A stretch of 64,000 bases of DNA from Schlegelella_A sp035995885 (GTDB lineage: Bacteria; Pseudomonadota; Gammaproteobacteria; Burkholderiales; Burkholderiaceae_C), in the NCBI GenBank assembly GCA_035995885.1, contig DASYKC010000210.1:13915-77914 (forward strand), read 5' to 3'. The translations under genes and the position numbers were made by a program. Below are positions 53,031 through 60,802 of this stretch, one piece after another. Numbering within the stretch: the first letter of the stretch is position 1; every line of letters begins with the position of its first letter. Below the pieces are notes generated by a model, which worked only from the letters and a program-made list of their open reading frames with translations, was not told the origin of the DNA and did not search any database.

Positions 53031-54599
53031 CTAGCGCCCGGCCGGCCGCGTCGCCGCGATCGCGGCGATGACGCCGGCGACCCGCGCTTCCACCGCCGGG
53101 TCGTGACGGATCGGCCGACCCCATTCGCGCTCGGTCTCGCCGCGGCCCTTGGTCGTCGCGTCGAGGCCCATCTTGCCGCCCAGGCCCGACACCGGCGAGG
53201 CGAAGTCGAGCGAGTCGATCGGCGTCCGGTCGACGAGCACGGTGTCGCGCACCGGATCCATCCGCGTCGTGATCGCCCAAATGACGTCGGGCCAGCTGCG
53301 GATGTCGACGTCGTCGTCGGTGACGACGATGAACTTGGTGTACATGAACTGGCGCAGGAAGCTCCAGACGCCGAACATGACGCGCTTGGCGTGGCCGGGG
53401 TACTGCTTCCTGATGCTGACGATCGCCATCCGGTAGCTGCAGCCCTCGGGCGGCAGGTAGAAGTCGACGATCTCGGGAAACTGCTTCTGCAGGATCGGCA
53501 CGAAGACCTCGTTCAGCGCGACGCCGAGGACGGCCGGCTCGTCGGGTGGCTTGCCGGTGTAGGTCGAGTGATAGATCGGATCGTGGCGGTGCGTCATCCG
53601 CTCGATCTCGAGCACCGGGAACCAGTCCGGCTCGTTGTAGTAGCCGGTGTGGTCGCCGAACGGGCCTTCGAGCGCGTGCAGGTAGCCGCCGATCTCGCGC
53701 GTCGGCACGCCGAGCTCGCTCCTGCCCGCGAAGCCCGGCGCTGCGACCGGAATGTGGCCCTCGAAGACGAACTCCGCGCTCGCCGGCACCTGCAGGAAGA
53801 CGCGGGCGTCGCCGACGGCGCAGTCGGTGACCTCGGTCCGGCTGCCGCGCAGCAGCCCGGCGAACTGGTACTCCGACAGCGTGTCGGGCACCGGCGTGAC
53901 GGCGCCGAGCATCGTCGCCGGGTCGGTGCCGAGGGCGACCGCGATGGGAAAGGGCTGGCCCGGCCGCGCCGCCGCGAAGTCGCGGAAGTCGAGCGCGCCG
54001 CCGCGATGGGCGAGCCAGCGCATGATCACGTGGCGTCGGCCGATCACCTGCTGGCGATAGATGCCGAGGTTCTGGCGCAGGCGCGAGCCGGGCTGGCCTT
54101 GCGGCCCCCGGGTGACGACCAGGCCCCAGGTGATGAGCGGCCCGGCGTCGTTGGGCCAACAGGTCTGGACAGGCAGCTTGCCGAGATCGACCTCGGCACT
54201 GGGGACGACGACCTCGCGGCAAGGCGGGCGAGCCGCCGAGACCGGCCGCATCGTCCACAGCGTCTTCGCCATCTGTAACAAGCGAGCGGCGTCGCGCAAC
54301 CCCTTGGGAGGCTCCGGCTCCTTCAGATTCGCGAGTAGCACGCCGATGTCGCGCAGCCCGCTCACCTCGCTGGCGCCCATCGCCTTGGCGACCCGCGACG
54401 TGGTGCCGAAGAGATTGGCGAGGACCGGAATTGTGTAACCGACCGGCTTTTCGAAAAGAAGTGCCGGACCGCCCTGGCGCAAGACGAAGTCACCGACCGC
54501 TGTCATCTCCAGCCGCGTGGAGACTGGTTCTGCGACCCGCGCGAGATCGCCGCCCGCTTCCAAGGCGGCCAGAAACTGGCGCAAATCCGAGTATTCCAT
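53031..54599 (-). CDS. ubiD: UbiD-family prenylated-FMN decarboxylase
   Basis: 522 residues, close in length to UbiD. It has YSDLRQFLAALEAGGDLARV at the start, WPNDAGPLITWGLV, the prFMN-binding middle (NLGIYRQQVIGRRHVIMRW), EVTDCAVGDARVFLQVPASAEFVFEGHI, FGDHTGYYNEPDWFP and FIVVTDDDVD. UbiD removes the carboxyl group of prenyl-hydroxybenzoate in ubiquinone synthesis and needs prFMN from UbiX; ubiX is not in the window. It is divergent from the transglycosylase gene, with about 220 bases between. Confidence 0.92.
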   Translation of the reverse strand: MEYSDLRQFLAALEAGGDLARVAEPVSTRLEMTAVGDFVLRQGGPALLFEKPVGYTIPVLANLFGTTSRVAKAMGASEVSGLRDIGVLLANLKEPEPPKGLRDAARLLQMAKTLWTMRPVSAARPPCREVVVPSAEVDLGKLPVQTCWPNDAGPLITWGLVVTRGPQGQPGSRLRQNLGIYRQQVIGRRHVIMRWLAHRGGALDFRDFAAARPGQPFPIAVALGTDPATMLGAVTPVPDTLSEYQFAGLLRGSRTEVTDCAVGDARVFLQVPASAEFVFEGHIPVAAPGFAGRSELGVPTREIGGYLHALEGPFGDHTGYYNEPDWFPVLEIERMTHRHDPIYHSTYTGKPPDEPAVLGVALNEVFVPILQKQFPEIVDFYLPPEGCSYRMAIVSIRKQYPGHAKRVMFGVWSFLRQFMYTKFIVVTDDDVDIRSWPDVIWAITTRMDPVRDTVLVDRTPIDSLDFASPVSGLGGKMGLDATTKGRGETEREWGRPIRHDPAVEARVAGVIAAIAATRPAGR

Positions 54600-54632
54600 A
54601 CGAAATCGCTATAAGAGGTGCCCGGACAAGTG

Positions 54633-54662
54633 TTGACCAGGAATTAAAGCGATTCCTAGAAT
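54633..54662 (+). promoter_or_regulatory. Sigma-70-like promoter upstream of lytic transglycosylase
   Basis: TTGACC (54633-54638) and TAGAAT (54657-54662) separated by 18 bases, in the AT-richest short stretch of the region (GGAATTAAAGCGATTCC as spacer). It lies 155 bases before the chosen ATG. Confidence 0.6.
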
Positions 54663-54817
54663 CGCGCCGTTTTGACGGCTGTCCTCGCCCTCCCGGCGGG
54701 CTCGGCCGAAAGCGGTCCGCAGACCTTCTCGTCGGCTCGGACCGTGCGAATTATCGTCGTGCTCCGGCCTGCCCTTCGAGGCAGGCAGGGACCCGGCGTC
54801 GAATGGAAGTGAGAGCC

Positions 54818-55744
54818 ATGACTTCATTGATGCAGGTCTGCACGCTTGCCCGCTCCTGGCGGACCGCGGTCGTCCGCGCGGGAGCCGTTTTTCTGCGCGA
54901 CGCCGGCCATGGTCTGCTCGAGGTCGGCCACAACTCGCTGGCGCTTTTCGGCCTGCTGGTCGTCGGCGTCGCCCTGTTCGCGTCGAGCCGCGCCGACGTC
55001 CGCCACGCCGTCGAGGCGGAGACGCTGAGCTGGCTGCAGGCGCGCCAGGAGGCCCGCCTGCAGGCCGCCGCCGGGCCGGAAGCCGAGCCCGACCTGGGCG
55101 AGCCCGACGCGATCCAGCGCGCGACCGCGTCCGACCCGCGCGACCTGAGCCGGGCGCAAGCGTCGGTGGCGCTCTGGCTGTCGCGCCGCTATCACGTCGC
55201 GCCGGAGCCGGTCAGCCGGCTGGTCCAAGAGGCCTGGACGGTGGGTGCGCTGGTCAATCTCGATCCGACCCTGATCCTGGCCGTGATGGCGGTCGAGTCG
55301 AGCTTCAACCCGTTTGCGCAGAGCCCCGTCGGCGCGCAGGGCCTGATGCAGGTCATGACCAAGCTTCACGACGACAAGTACGAGGCCTTCGGCGGCAGCC
55401 ACGCCGCCTTCGACCCCGTCACGAACCTGCGCGTCGGGGTCCAGGTGCTGAAGGAATGCATCGCCCGCAGCGGCGGTCTGGAGGCGGGACTGCGCGCCTA
55501 TGTCGGCGCGGCCAACTCCGGCGAGGACGGCGGCTACGCCGCCAAGGTGCTGGCCCAGCAGGGCATCCTTCGCCTGATCGCGAGTGGCGGAAAGGTCCGC
55601 ACGACGGCAGCCGTTTCGGCGACGCCTGCGCCGCGACCCCGCCCGGCCGTCGACGCCGCGGCGCCGGCGACGGCACCCGAGCCGCAGGTCGTCACGCCCG
55701 CCGACCCGGCACCGGCGCCGGAAAAGATCGCCCTCCTGCATTGA
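54818..55744 (+). CDS. Membrane-anchored lytic transglycosylase (SLT, MltC/E-like)
   Basis: 308 residues. N-terminal membrane helix (about 39-56), a helical linker, then an SLT domain with catalytic E160 (MAVESSFNPFAQSPVGAQGLMQVM, in two halves around the conserved GAQGLMQ) and a late YVGAANS segment. A Pro/Ala-rich tail follows. It cleaves the glycan strand of peptidoglycan to 1,6-anhydromuramyl ends, in the periplasm. The ATG at 54818 follows GGAAGTGAGAG; an ATG 15 bases earlier in frame is less well placed. Confidence 0.88.
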   Translation: MTSLMQVCTLARSWRTAVVRAGAVFLRDAGHGLLEVGHNSLALFGLLVVGVALFASSRADVRHAVEAETLSWLQARQEARLQAAAGPEAEPDLGEPDAIQRATASDPRDLSRAQASVALWLSRRYHVAPEPVSRLVQEAWTVGALVNLDPTLILAVMAVESSFNPFAQSPVGAQGLMQVMTKLHDDKYEAFGGSHAAFDPVTNLRVGVQVLKECIARSGGLEAGLRAYVGAANSGEDGGYAAKVLAQQGILRLIASGGKVRTTAAVSATPAPRPRPAVDAAAPATAPEPQVVTPADPAPAPEKIALLH

Positions 55745-55804
55745 GGGGGGCGGGGATCGACGGGCGAAGGCTCGCCGGCCCACCCGCTCCGCTACACTGG
55801 CGAC

Positions 55805-55914
55805 GCCGTGCGACTGGCGATGCGGCTCCGCCGAGGAGCCCGAGGTGGGTCACCACCGGGAAGCACGGCCGGCACCTGCCTCGCGGCTGTCGGTCGAGCC
55901 GTTCGCCTGGGCCG
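55805..55914 (+). promoter_or_regulatory. ZTP/ZMP (pfl) riboswitch upstream of glyA
   Basis: The conserved pfl blocks appear in order: GCGACTGGCGA, a P2-like hairpin (GGCTCC/GGAGCC), GTGGGTCACCACCGGGAAGC, a variable arm, and GTTCGCCTGGGC forming the pseudoknot. The class senses the purine intermediate ZTP/ZMP, a signal of 10-formyl-tetrahydrofolate shortage, and commonly controls glyA, the next gene. TACACT at 55793-55798 may be the -10 element. Downstream, GCGAGCC/GGCTCGC (55919-55936) forms a hairpin without a T-run. Confidence 0.88.
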
Positions 55915-55956
55915 CCGCGCGAGCCATCGGGCTCGCAGCTTCGCGCGGCTTGCCTC

Positions 55957-55970
55957 GAAGGACGGCCTTC
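55957..55970 (+). promoter_or_regulatory. Ribosome-site hairpin of glyA
   Basis: GAAGG-ACGG-CCTTC forms a 5-bp hairpin that contains the only Shine-Dalgarno-like GAAGGA and ends one base before the glyA ATG. With no T-run after the aptamer, control by ribosome-site access rather than termination is the better reading. Confidence 0.5.
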
Positions 55971-55971
55971 C

Positions 55972-57222
55972 ATGTTCGATCGCAGCACTTCCACCCTGGC
56001 CCACGTCGACCCCGAGATCGCCGCGGCGATCGCCGCCGAGAACCGGCGCCAGGAAGAGCATATCGAGCTCATCGCCTCGGAGAACTACGCGTCGCCGGCG
56101 GTGATGGCGGCGCAGGGCAGCCAGCTGACCAACAAGTACGCCGAGGGCTATCCCGGCAAGCGCTACTACGGCGGCTGCGAGTTCGTCGACGTGGTCGAGC
56201 AGCTTGCCATCGACCGGGTCAAGCAGCTCTTCGGCGCCGGCTACGCCAACGTCCAGGCCAATTCCGGCTCGCAGGCGAACCAGTCGGTCTTCTTCGGCCT
56301 GATCCAGCCCGGCGACACCATCATGGGGATGAGCCTCGCCGAAGGCGGCCACCTGACGCATGGCATGGCGCTCAACATGAGCGGCAAGTGGTTCAAGGTC
56401 GTGAGCTACGGCCTGACCGCCAGCGAAGAGATCGACTACGACGCGATGGAGCGCCTCGCCCGCGAGACCCGGCCCAAGCTCATCATCGCCGGCGCGTCGG
56501 CGTACAGCCTGAAGATCGACTTCGCGCGCTTCGCGCAGGTCGCCAAGGACGTCGGCGCCTGGTTCATGGTCGACATGGCGCACTACGCCGGGCTGATCGC
56601 CGCCGGTCTCTACCCGAACCCGCTGCCGCATGCCCACGTCGTCACCTCGACGACGCACAAGAGCCTGCGCGGGCCGCGCGGCGGCATCGTCCTGACGAAC
56701 GACGAGGCGATCGCGAAGAAGATCAACAGCGCGATCTTTCCGGGCATCCAGGGCGGCCCGCTGATGCACGTGATCGCCGCCAAGGCGGTCGCCTTTCAGG
56801 AGGCGCTCGCGCCCGAGTTCAAGACCTACCAGCAGCAGGTCGTGAAGAACGCCGTCGTCCTCGCCGAGACGCTCACGGAGCGCGGCCTGCGCATCGTCAG
56901 CGGCCGCACCGAGAGCCACCTCATGCTCGTCGACCTGCGGCCGAAGGGAATCACCGGCAAGGAAGCCGAGACGGTGCTCCATTCGGCGCACATGACGTGC
57001 AACAAGAACGGCATCCCCAACGACCCGCAGAAGCCGATGGTGACGAGCGGCATCCGCCTGGGCACGCCGGCGCTGACGACGCGCGGCTTCGGCGAAGGCG
57101 AGACGAGACAGACCGCCAACCTCATCGCCGACGTGCTCGACCGGCCGAGCGACGAGGCCAACATCGCGGCGGTTCGCGCCAAGGTCGCGACGCTGACACG
57201 CGACTTTCCTGTGTATCGGTAG
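55972..57222 (+). CDS. glyA: Serine hydroxymethyltransferase
   Basis: 416 residues, matching GlyA throughout: EEHIELIASENYASPAVM, LTNKYAEGYPGKRYYGGCEF, VQANSGSQAN, MVDMAHYAGLIAAG, PLP lysine K230 in TSTTHKSLRGPRGG, and IFPGIQGGPLMHVIAAKAV. It converts serine and tetrahydrofolate to glycine and methylene-tetrahydrofolate. It is preceded by a ZTP riboswitch, so it should rise when folate-dependent purine synthesis stalls. nrdR follows 42 bases later, a conserved order in betaproteobacteria. Confidence 0.98.
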   Translation: MFDRSTSTLAHVDPEIAAAIAAENRRQEEHIELIASENYASPAVMAAQGSQLTNKYAEGYPGKRYYGGCEFVDVVEQLAIDRVKQLFGAGYANVQANSGSQANQSVFFGLIQPGDTIMGMSLAEGGHLTHGMALNMSGKWFKVVSYGLTASEEIDYDAMERLARETRPKLIIAGASAYSLKIDFARFAQVAKDVGAWFMVDMAHYAGLIAAGLYPNPLPHAHVVTSTTHKSLRGPRGGIVLTNDEAIAKKINSAIFPGIQGGPLMHVIAAKAVAFQEALAPEFKTYQQQVVKNAVVLAETLTERGLRIVSGRTESHLMLVDLRPKGITGKEAETVLHSAHMTCNKNGIPNDPQKPMVTSGIRLGTPALTTRGFGEGETRQTANLIADVLDRPSDEANIAAVRAKVATLTRDFPVYR

Positions 57223-57232
57223 GAAGGACAGC

Positions 57233-57251
57233 GGGGTCGCTTCGCGACCCC
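57233..57251 (+). terminator. Stem-loop between glyA and nrdR
   Basis: GGGGTCGC-TTC-GCGACCCC, a perfect 8-bp stem 10 bases after the glyA stop. Only TTC follows, so termination would be partial and nrdR probably receives read-through. Confidence 0.5.
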
Positions 57252-57264
57252 TTCAAGGTTGCCT

Positions 57265-57708
57265 ATGCGTTGTCCGTTCTGTAGCCATGAGGACACCCAG
57301 GTCGTCGAGACGCGCGATTCCGACGAGGGCGACGTCGTCCGCCGGCGGCGCCGCTGCCAGAGCTGCGACAAGCGCTTCACGACCTACGAGCACGCCGAGA
57401 TCGCGCTGCCGTCGGTCGTCAAGAAGGACGGCACGCGCGCCGAGTTCGACCCGGCCAAGATACGCGCGTCGATGACGCTCGCCTTGCGCAAGCGCCCGGT
57501 CAGCGTCGAGCAGATCGACGCCGCGATCGAGCGCATCCAGGACAAGCTCCTCAACAGCGGCGCCAGGGAAGTGCTCTCGGCCAAGCTCGGCGAGCACGTG
57601 ATGCGCGAGCTGAAGCGGATCGACAAGGTCGCCTACGTTCGCTTCGCGTCGGTCTACCGCAGCTTCGAGGACGTCGACGAGTTCAGGCAGTTGATCCGGG
57701 ACATCTGA
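57265..57708 (+). CDS. nrdR: Ribonucleotide reductase repressor NrdR
   Basis: 147 residues. An N-terminal zinc ribbon has C3, C6, C31 and C34 (MRCPFCSHED; RRCQSCDKRF), then the VVETRDSDEGDVVRRRR linker. The ATP-cone (about 48-138) includes KKDGTRAEFDPAKIRASM and VAYVRFASVYRSF. It represses nrd genes in response to ATP/dATP. The ATG at 57265 is used; the frame also has a TTG two codons upstream. The start lies just after the glyA stem-loop. Confidence 0.97.
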   Translation: MRCPFCSHEDTQVVETRDSDEGDVVRRRRRCQSCDKRFTTYEHAEIALPSVVKKDGTRAEFDPAKIRASMTLALRKRPVSVEQIDAAIERIQDKLLNSGAREVLSAKLGEHVMRELKRIDKVAYVRFASVYRSFEDVDEFRQLIRDI

Positions 57709-57802
57709 GCGTCCCCTCCGACGGGGCCCCACCCGTCGAACCCCCGCCGTTTCCCCTCCCGAGGGATCGCCGCCGGCGCGCTGCTTTCCTACAGTGCATC
57801 GC

Positions 57803-58354
57803 ATGGCAACGACGCACGACCAGCTCGCGACCGGCAGACGCCGCCAGCAGGGGCTGACGCTGCTCGAGGTCGCGATCGTCGTCGCCGTCGCGGCGATCGT
57901 CGCGGCGACCGCGGCGCCGTCGTTCTCGGCGCTCCTCGATTCGCGCCGCCTCGACAGCGCGGCGACGCGGCTGGCCGCCGACATCCAGCTCGCCCGCAGC
58001 GAGGCCATCGCGCGCAACCGGTCGCTCCGCCTCAGCGTCTTCGCCGGCGCCGGCGCGAGCTGCTGGATCGTCCACAGCGGCGCTGCCGCCGATTGCAGCT
58101 GCAGCGACGCCGGCGCGGTGTGCGGCGGCGACGCACGGGCGATCAAGAGCGTCGCCCTGCCGAGCCGCGAGCGGGTGAGCGTGGCCGCCAACGTCGCTTC
58201 GATCGTCTTCGATCCGCTCCACGGCACGAGCACGCCGACCGGAACGCTGCGCCTCGTCGGCGCGCGCGGCGCCGTCCATCACGTCGTCAACGTCGTCGGC
58301 CGGGTGCGCTCGTGCTCGCCCGAAGGCGTCGTTGCCGGCTATTCGCCTTGCTGA
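57803..58354 (+). CDS. fimT: Type IV pilin-like protein FimT/FimU (GspH fold)
   Basis: 183 residues. Prepilin processing site after G in QQGLTLLEVAIVVAVAA, with glutamate at mature position 5, then the hydrophobic helix and a GspH/FimT-like domain (LDSAATRLAADIQLARSEAIARNRS). Four or five cysteines in a cluster (DCSCSDAGAVCGG) and one at the C-terminus. It is a minor pilin that helps start pilus assembly. First of five clustered prepilin genes. The ATG is chosen; a GTG three codons earlier is an alternative. Confidence 0.88.
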   Translation: MATTHDQLATGRRRQQGLTLLEVAIVVAVAAIVAATAAPSFSALLDSRRLDSAATRLAADIQLARSEAIARNRSLRLSVFAGAGASCWIVHSGAAADCSCSDAGAVCGGDARAIKSVALPSRERVSVAANVASIVFDPLHGTSTPTGTLRLVGARGAVHHVVNVVGRVRSCSPEGVVAGYSPC

Positions 58355-58374
58355 ACCACCGAAAGGAAAACGCC

Positions 58375-58851
58375 ATGACCTCCACTCGATCGACCGATGC
58401 CGCGCCCTCGAGCCGACGCGCGCGGCGTGCCGCCGGCTTCACCTTGATCGAGACGTTGGTGACGGTCGCCATCGCCGGCGTGCTCTCGAGCGTCGCCTAC
58501 CCGAGCTTCGAAGGCCAGCTGCTGCGGGCGCGGCGCACCGACGCCCTGGTCGCCCTCATGCAGGCGCAGCTCGCACAGGAGCGCTTCCGCGCCAACAACG
58601 CGAGCTACGGCAGCCTCGCCGATGCCGGCGTGCGCGCGACGTCGCCGGCAGGCCACTATCGAATCGAGGTGGTGTCGACCGGCGCCGCCGGCTTCGAGCT
58701 GCTCGCCAGCGCCGTCGCCGCGCAGGCCCGCGACGCGAAGTGCCGTCACCTGCGCCTCGCGCTCGTCGACGCCGCGCTCGTCTACGCATCGGGCAGCGAC
58801 GCGACGACCGCGAACGGCGCCGACGTCAACCGCGCCTGCTGGGGCCGGTGA
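58375..58851 (+). CDS. pilE: Type IV minor pilin PilE-like
   Basis: 158 residues. Prepilin site in RAAGFTLIETLVTVAIAGVL (phenylalanine +1, glutamate +5), then the PilE-type SVAYPSFEGQLLRARRTDA and a C-terminal disulphide-size pair of cysteines (DAKCRHL; NRACWGR). A leader of about 21 residues is long for this class. AAAGGAAAA precedes the ATG. Its stop overlaps the start of the pilW-like gene by one base. Confidence 0.88.
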   Translation: MTSTRSTDAAPSSRRARRAAGFTLIETLVTVAIAGVLSSVAYPSFEGQLLRARRTDALVALMQAQLAQERFRANNASYGSLADAGVRATSPAGHYRIEVVSTGAAGFELLASAVAAQARDAKCRHLRLALVDAALVYASGSDATTANGADVNRACWGR

Positions 58852-59522
58852 TGGCGCGCCGCCAGGAACGCGGGCTCTCGATGATCGAGCTGCTGGTCGG
58901 CGCGGCGATCGGCCTGATCGTCGTCGCCGGCGCCGGCAGCATCGTCGCCGCGAACCAGGTCGACGCGCGGCGCGTGCAGCTCGAGTCGCGGCTGATGCAG
59001 GACCTGCGCGCCGCCGCGGAGCTCGTCGCTCGCGACCTGCGCCGCGCCGGCCACTGGGCCGCAGCGGCGTCCGGCGTTCGCCGCGGCGACGACGTCGTCG
59101 CGACCAACCCTCACGTCGAGATCGCGCCCGCGAGCGCCGCCTCGACCGCCGTCGCGCTCAGCTTCTCGACCGGTGCGGGCGACCCGGCGAGCGTCGACGA
59201 CGCCGAGCGCTTCGGCTTTCGCCTGCGCAACGGCGCGATCGAGATGCAGCTGGGCGCGCGCAACTGGCAGGCGCTGAGCGATCCGGGGACGGTCGTCGTC
59301 ACGTCGTTCAGCGTCGTCCCGCATGTCGACGAAGTCGAGCTCGGTACGTTCTGCGCCAAGCCCTGCGCAGTCGGCAGCACGACCTGCCCGCCGCGCCAGC
59401 AGATCTGCAGCTATGCGATCGCCCTCGCCGGCCGCTCGGCCGTCGATCCGCTCGTGACGCGGTCCTTGCGCAGCGGCGTCCGCGTCCGCAACGACGTCGT
59501 CGTCGGCAGCTGCGAGGCATGA
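58851..59522 (+). CDS. pilW: Type IV pilus assembly protein PilW-like
   Basis: 223 residues. Short leader and prepilin helix RGLSMIELLVGAAIGLIVV, then LMQDLRAAAELVARDLRRAGHW, the hallmark stretch of PilW. The C-terminal domain has four clustered cysteines (TFCAKPCAVGSTTCPPRQQIC). It is a minor pilin acting in the priming complex with PilV, PilX and FimT. It overlaps both neighbours (TGATG in front, ATGA behind), showing one translationally coupled operon. Confidence 0.9.
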   Translation: MARRQERGLSMIELLVGAAIGLIVVAGAGSIVAANQVDARRVQLESRLMQDLRAAAELVARDLRRAGHWAAAASGVRRGDDVVATNPHVEIAPASAASTAVALSFSTGAGDPASVDDAERFGFRLRNGAIEMQLGARNWQALSDPGTVVVTSFSVVPHVDEVELGTFCAKPCAVGSTTCPPRQQICSYAIALAGRSAVDPLVTRSLRSGVRVRNDVVVGSCEA

Positions 59523-60799
59523 CGGCGATGGCCCAGCGCTCTCGCCAGCGCGGCGTCGCCGCGCTCTTCGTCACCGCCATGCTGTGCTTCGTGATGGTCC
59601 TCGCCGTCGCGGTCGCGCACCGCAACGTCGCCGTCGAGGAACAGCGCTCGGCCAACGAGCTCCGTGCCGCGAGCGCGTTCGAAGCCGCCGAGGCCGGCCT
59701 CGAATGGGCGCTGGCACGCATCAACGATCCGACGCGGATCGACGCCGACTGCCTGCCGAGCGGCGACCCGGCGGCGCCGTCGTTTCGCGAGCGCATGGTG
59801 CGCATCGGCCTGCCGCTCGGCGACCTCGCGCCGGCGACCTGGAACGACGCCGGCGCAGCGACGCCGCTGCAGGCGGCCTGCGTCCGCGACGCCACCGGAT
59901 GGCACTGCCGTTGTCCGGCGAGCGGCCGGCCCGATCTGCCGACGCCCGCCGGCACCGCCATCGCGCCGGCCTTCGTCGTCGAGCTCGCCGCGTCGTCCCG
60001 GGCCGACGTCGTTCGCATCGTCGCCACCGGCTGCACCCGGACCGGTGCCGGCACGACGTGCGCAGCGAGCAGCGGCGCCGCGCAGGAAGCGACGGCACGG
60101 CTCGAAGCGGCGTGGGCGCTGCTGCCGGCCCTGCGGGCCGCACCGGCGGCAGCGTTGACGGCGCAGGGCGACGTCGACGTCGGCACCGCCTCGCTCGGCG
60201 TGCACAACGGCGACGCGACGAGCGGCGCCATCGCGCTCCACGCCGGCGGTCGCATCGCCGCCGCGGCGCTGCGCGTCGGCACGCCGCCCGGCGCGCCGCT
60301 CGGTGCATCGCTTGCTTCGGGCGACGCCGCCCTGCACGACCTGCCGCGCGACCGATTCTTCGCGCGCTACTTCGGCATGGGCGCGACGGCGTGGACGGCG
60401 CAGCCGGCCGTGCGCCACGTCGACTGCACGCGCGACTGCGGCCGAGCCGTCGAGGCCGCGATCGCGTCGGGAGCGCGCCTGCTCGCCCTCGACGGCGACG
60501 ACGCCGCGATCGCCGGCCCGGCGATCCTCGGCGCCGCCGACGATCCCGTCATCGTCGTCGCGACGGGCGCGCTCCGTCTCTCGGGCGACGTCGCGATCCA
60601 CGGCGTCGTCCACGCCGCGTCGCTCGAATGGAGCGACGCGGCGCCGGGGCGCGCCTTCATCCGCGGTGCCGCGCTCGTCGCCGGCGACTACCGCGGCAAC
60701 GGCGCCGTCGACCTGCGCCGCGACGCGCCGCTGCTGGCGCGCCTCGCCGCCGCAAGCGGCAGCTTCGTCCGCATCAACGGCAGCTGGAAGGATTTCTGA
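59519..60799 (+). CDS. pilX: Type IV pilus assembly protein PilX-like
   Basis: 426 residues. An N-terminal hydrophobic helix preceded by RQRGVAALFVTAML is the PilX-type start, without the glutamate at +5. ASAFEAAEAGLEWALARIND follows. The C-terminal part is unusually long for PilX (most are under 250 residues) and strand-rich, with repeated patterns such as GDVDVGTASLGVHNGD and ALRLSGDVAIHGVVHAASL, resembling the adhesin-like or bactofilin-like helices of large pilus proteins. It overlaps pilW by four bases, and pilV follows three bases after its stop. Confidence 0.8.
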   Translation: MTAMAQRSRQRGVAALFVTAMLCFVMVLAVAVAHRNVAVEEQRSANELRAASAFEAAEAGLEWALARINDPTRIDADCLPSGDPAAPSFRERMVRIGLPLGDLAPATWNDAGAATPLQAACVRDATGWHCRCPASGRPDLPTPAGTAIAPAFVVELAASSRADVVRIVATGCTRTGAGTTCAASSGAAQEATARLEAAWALLPALRAAPAAALTAQGDVDVGTASLGVHNGDATSGAIALHAGGRIAAAALRVGTPPGAPLGASLASGDAALHDLPRDRFFARYFGMGATAWTAQPAVRHVDCTRDCGRAVEAAIASGARLLALDGDDAAIAGPAILGAADDPVIVVATGALRLSGDVAIHGVVHAASLEWSDAAPGRAFIRGAALVAGDYRGNGAVDLRRDAPLLARLAAASGSFVRINGSWKDF

Positions 60800-60802
60800 G
60801 CC

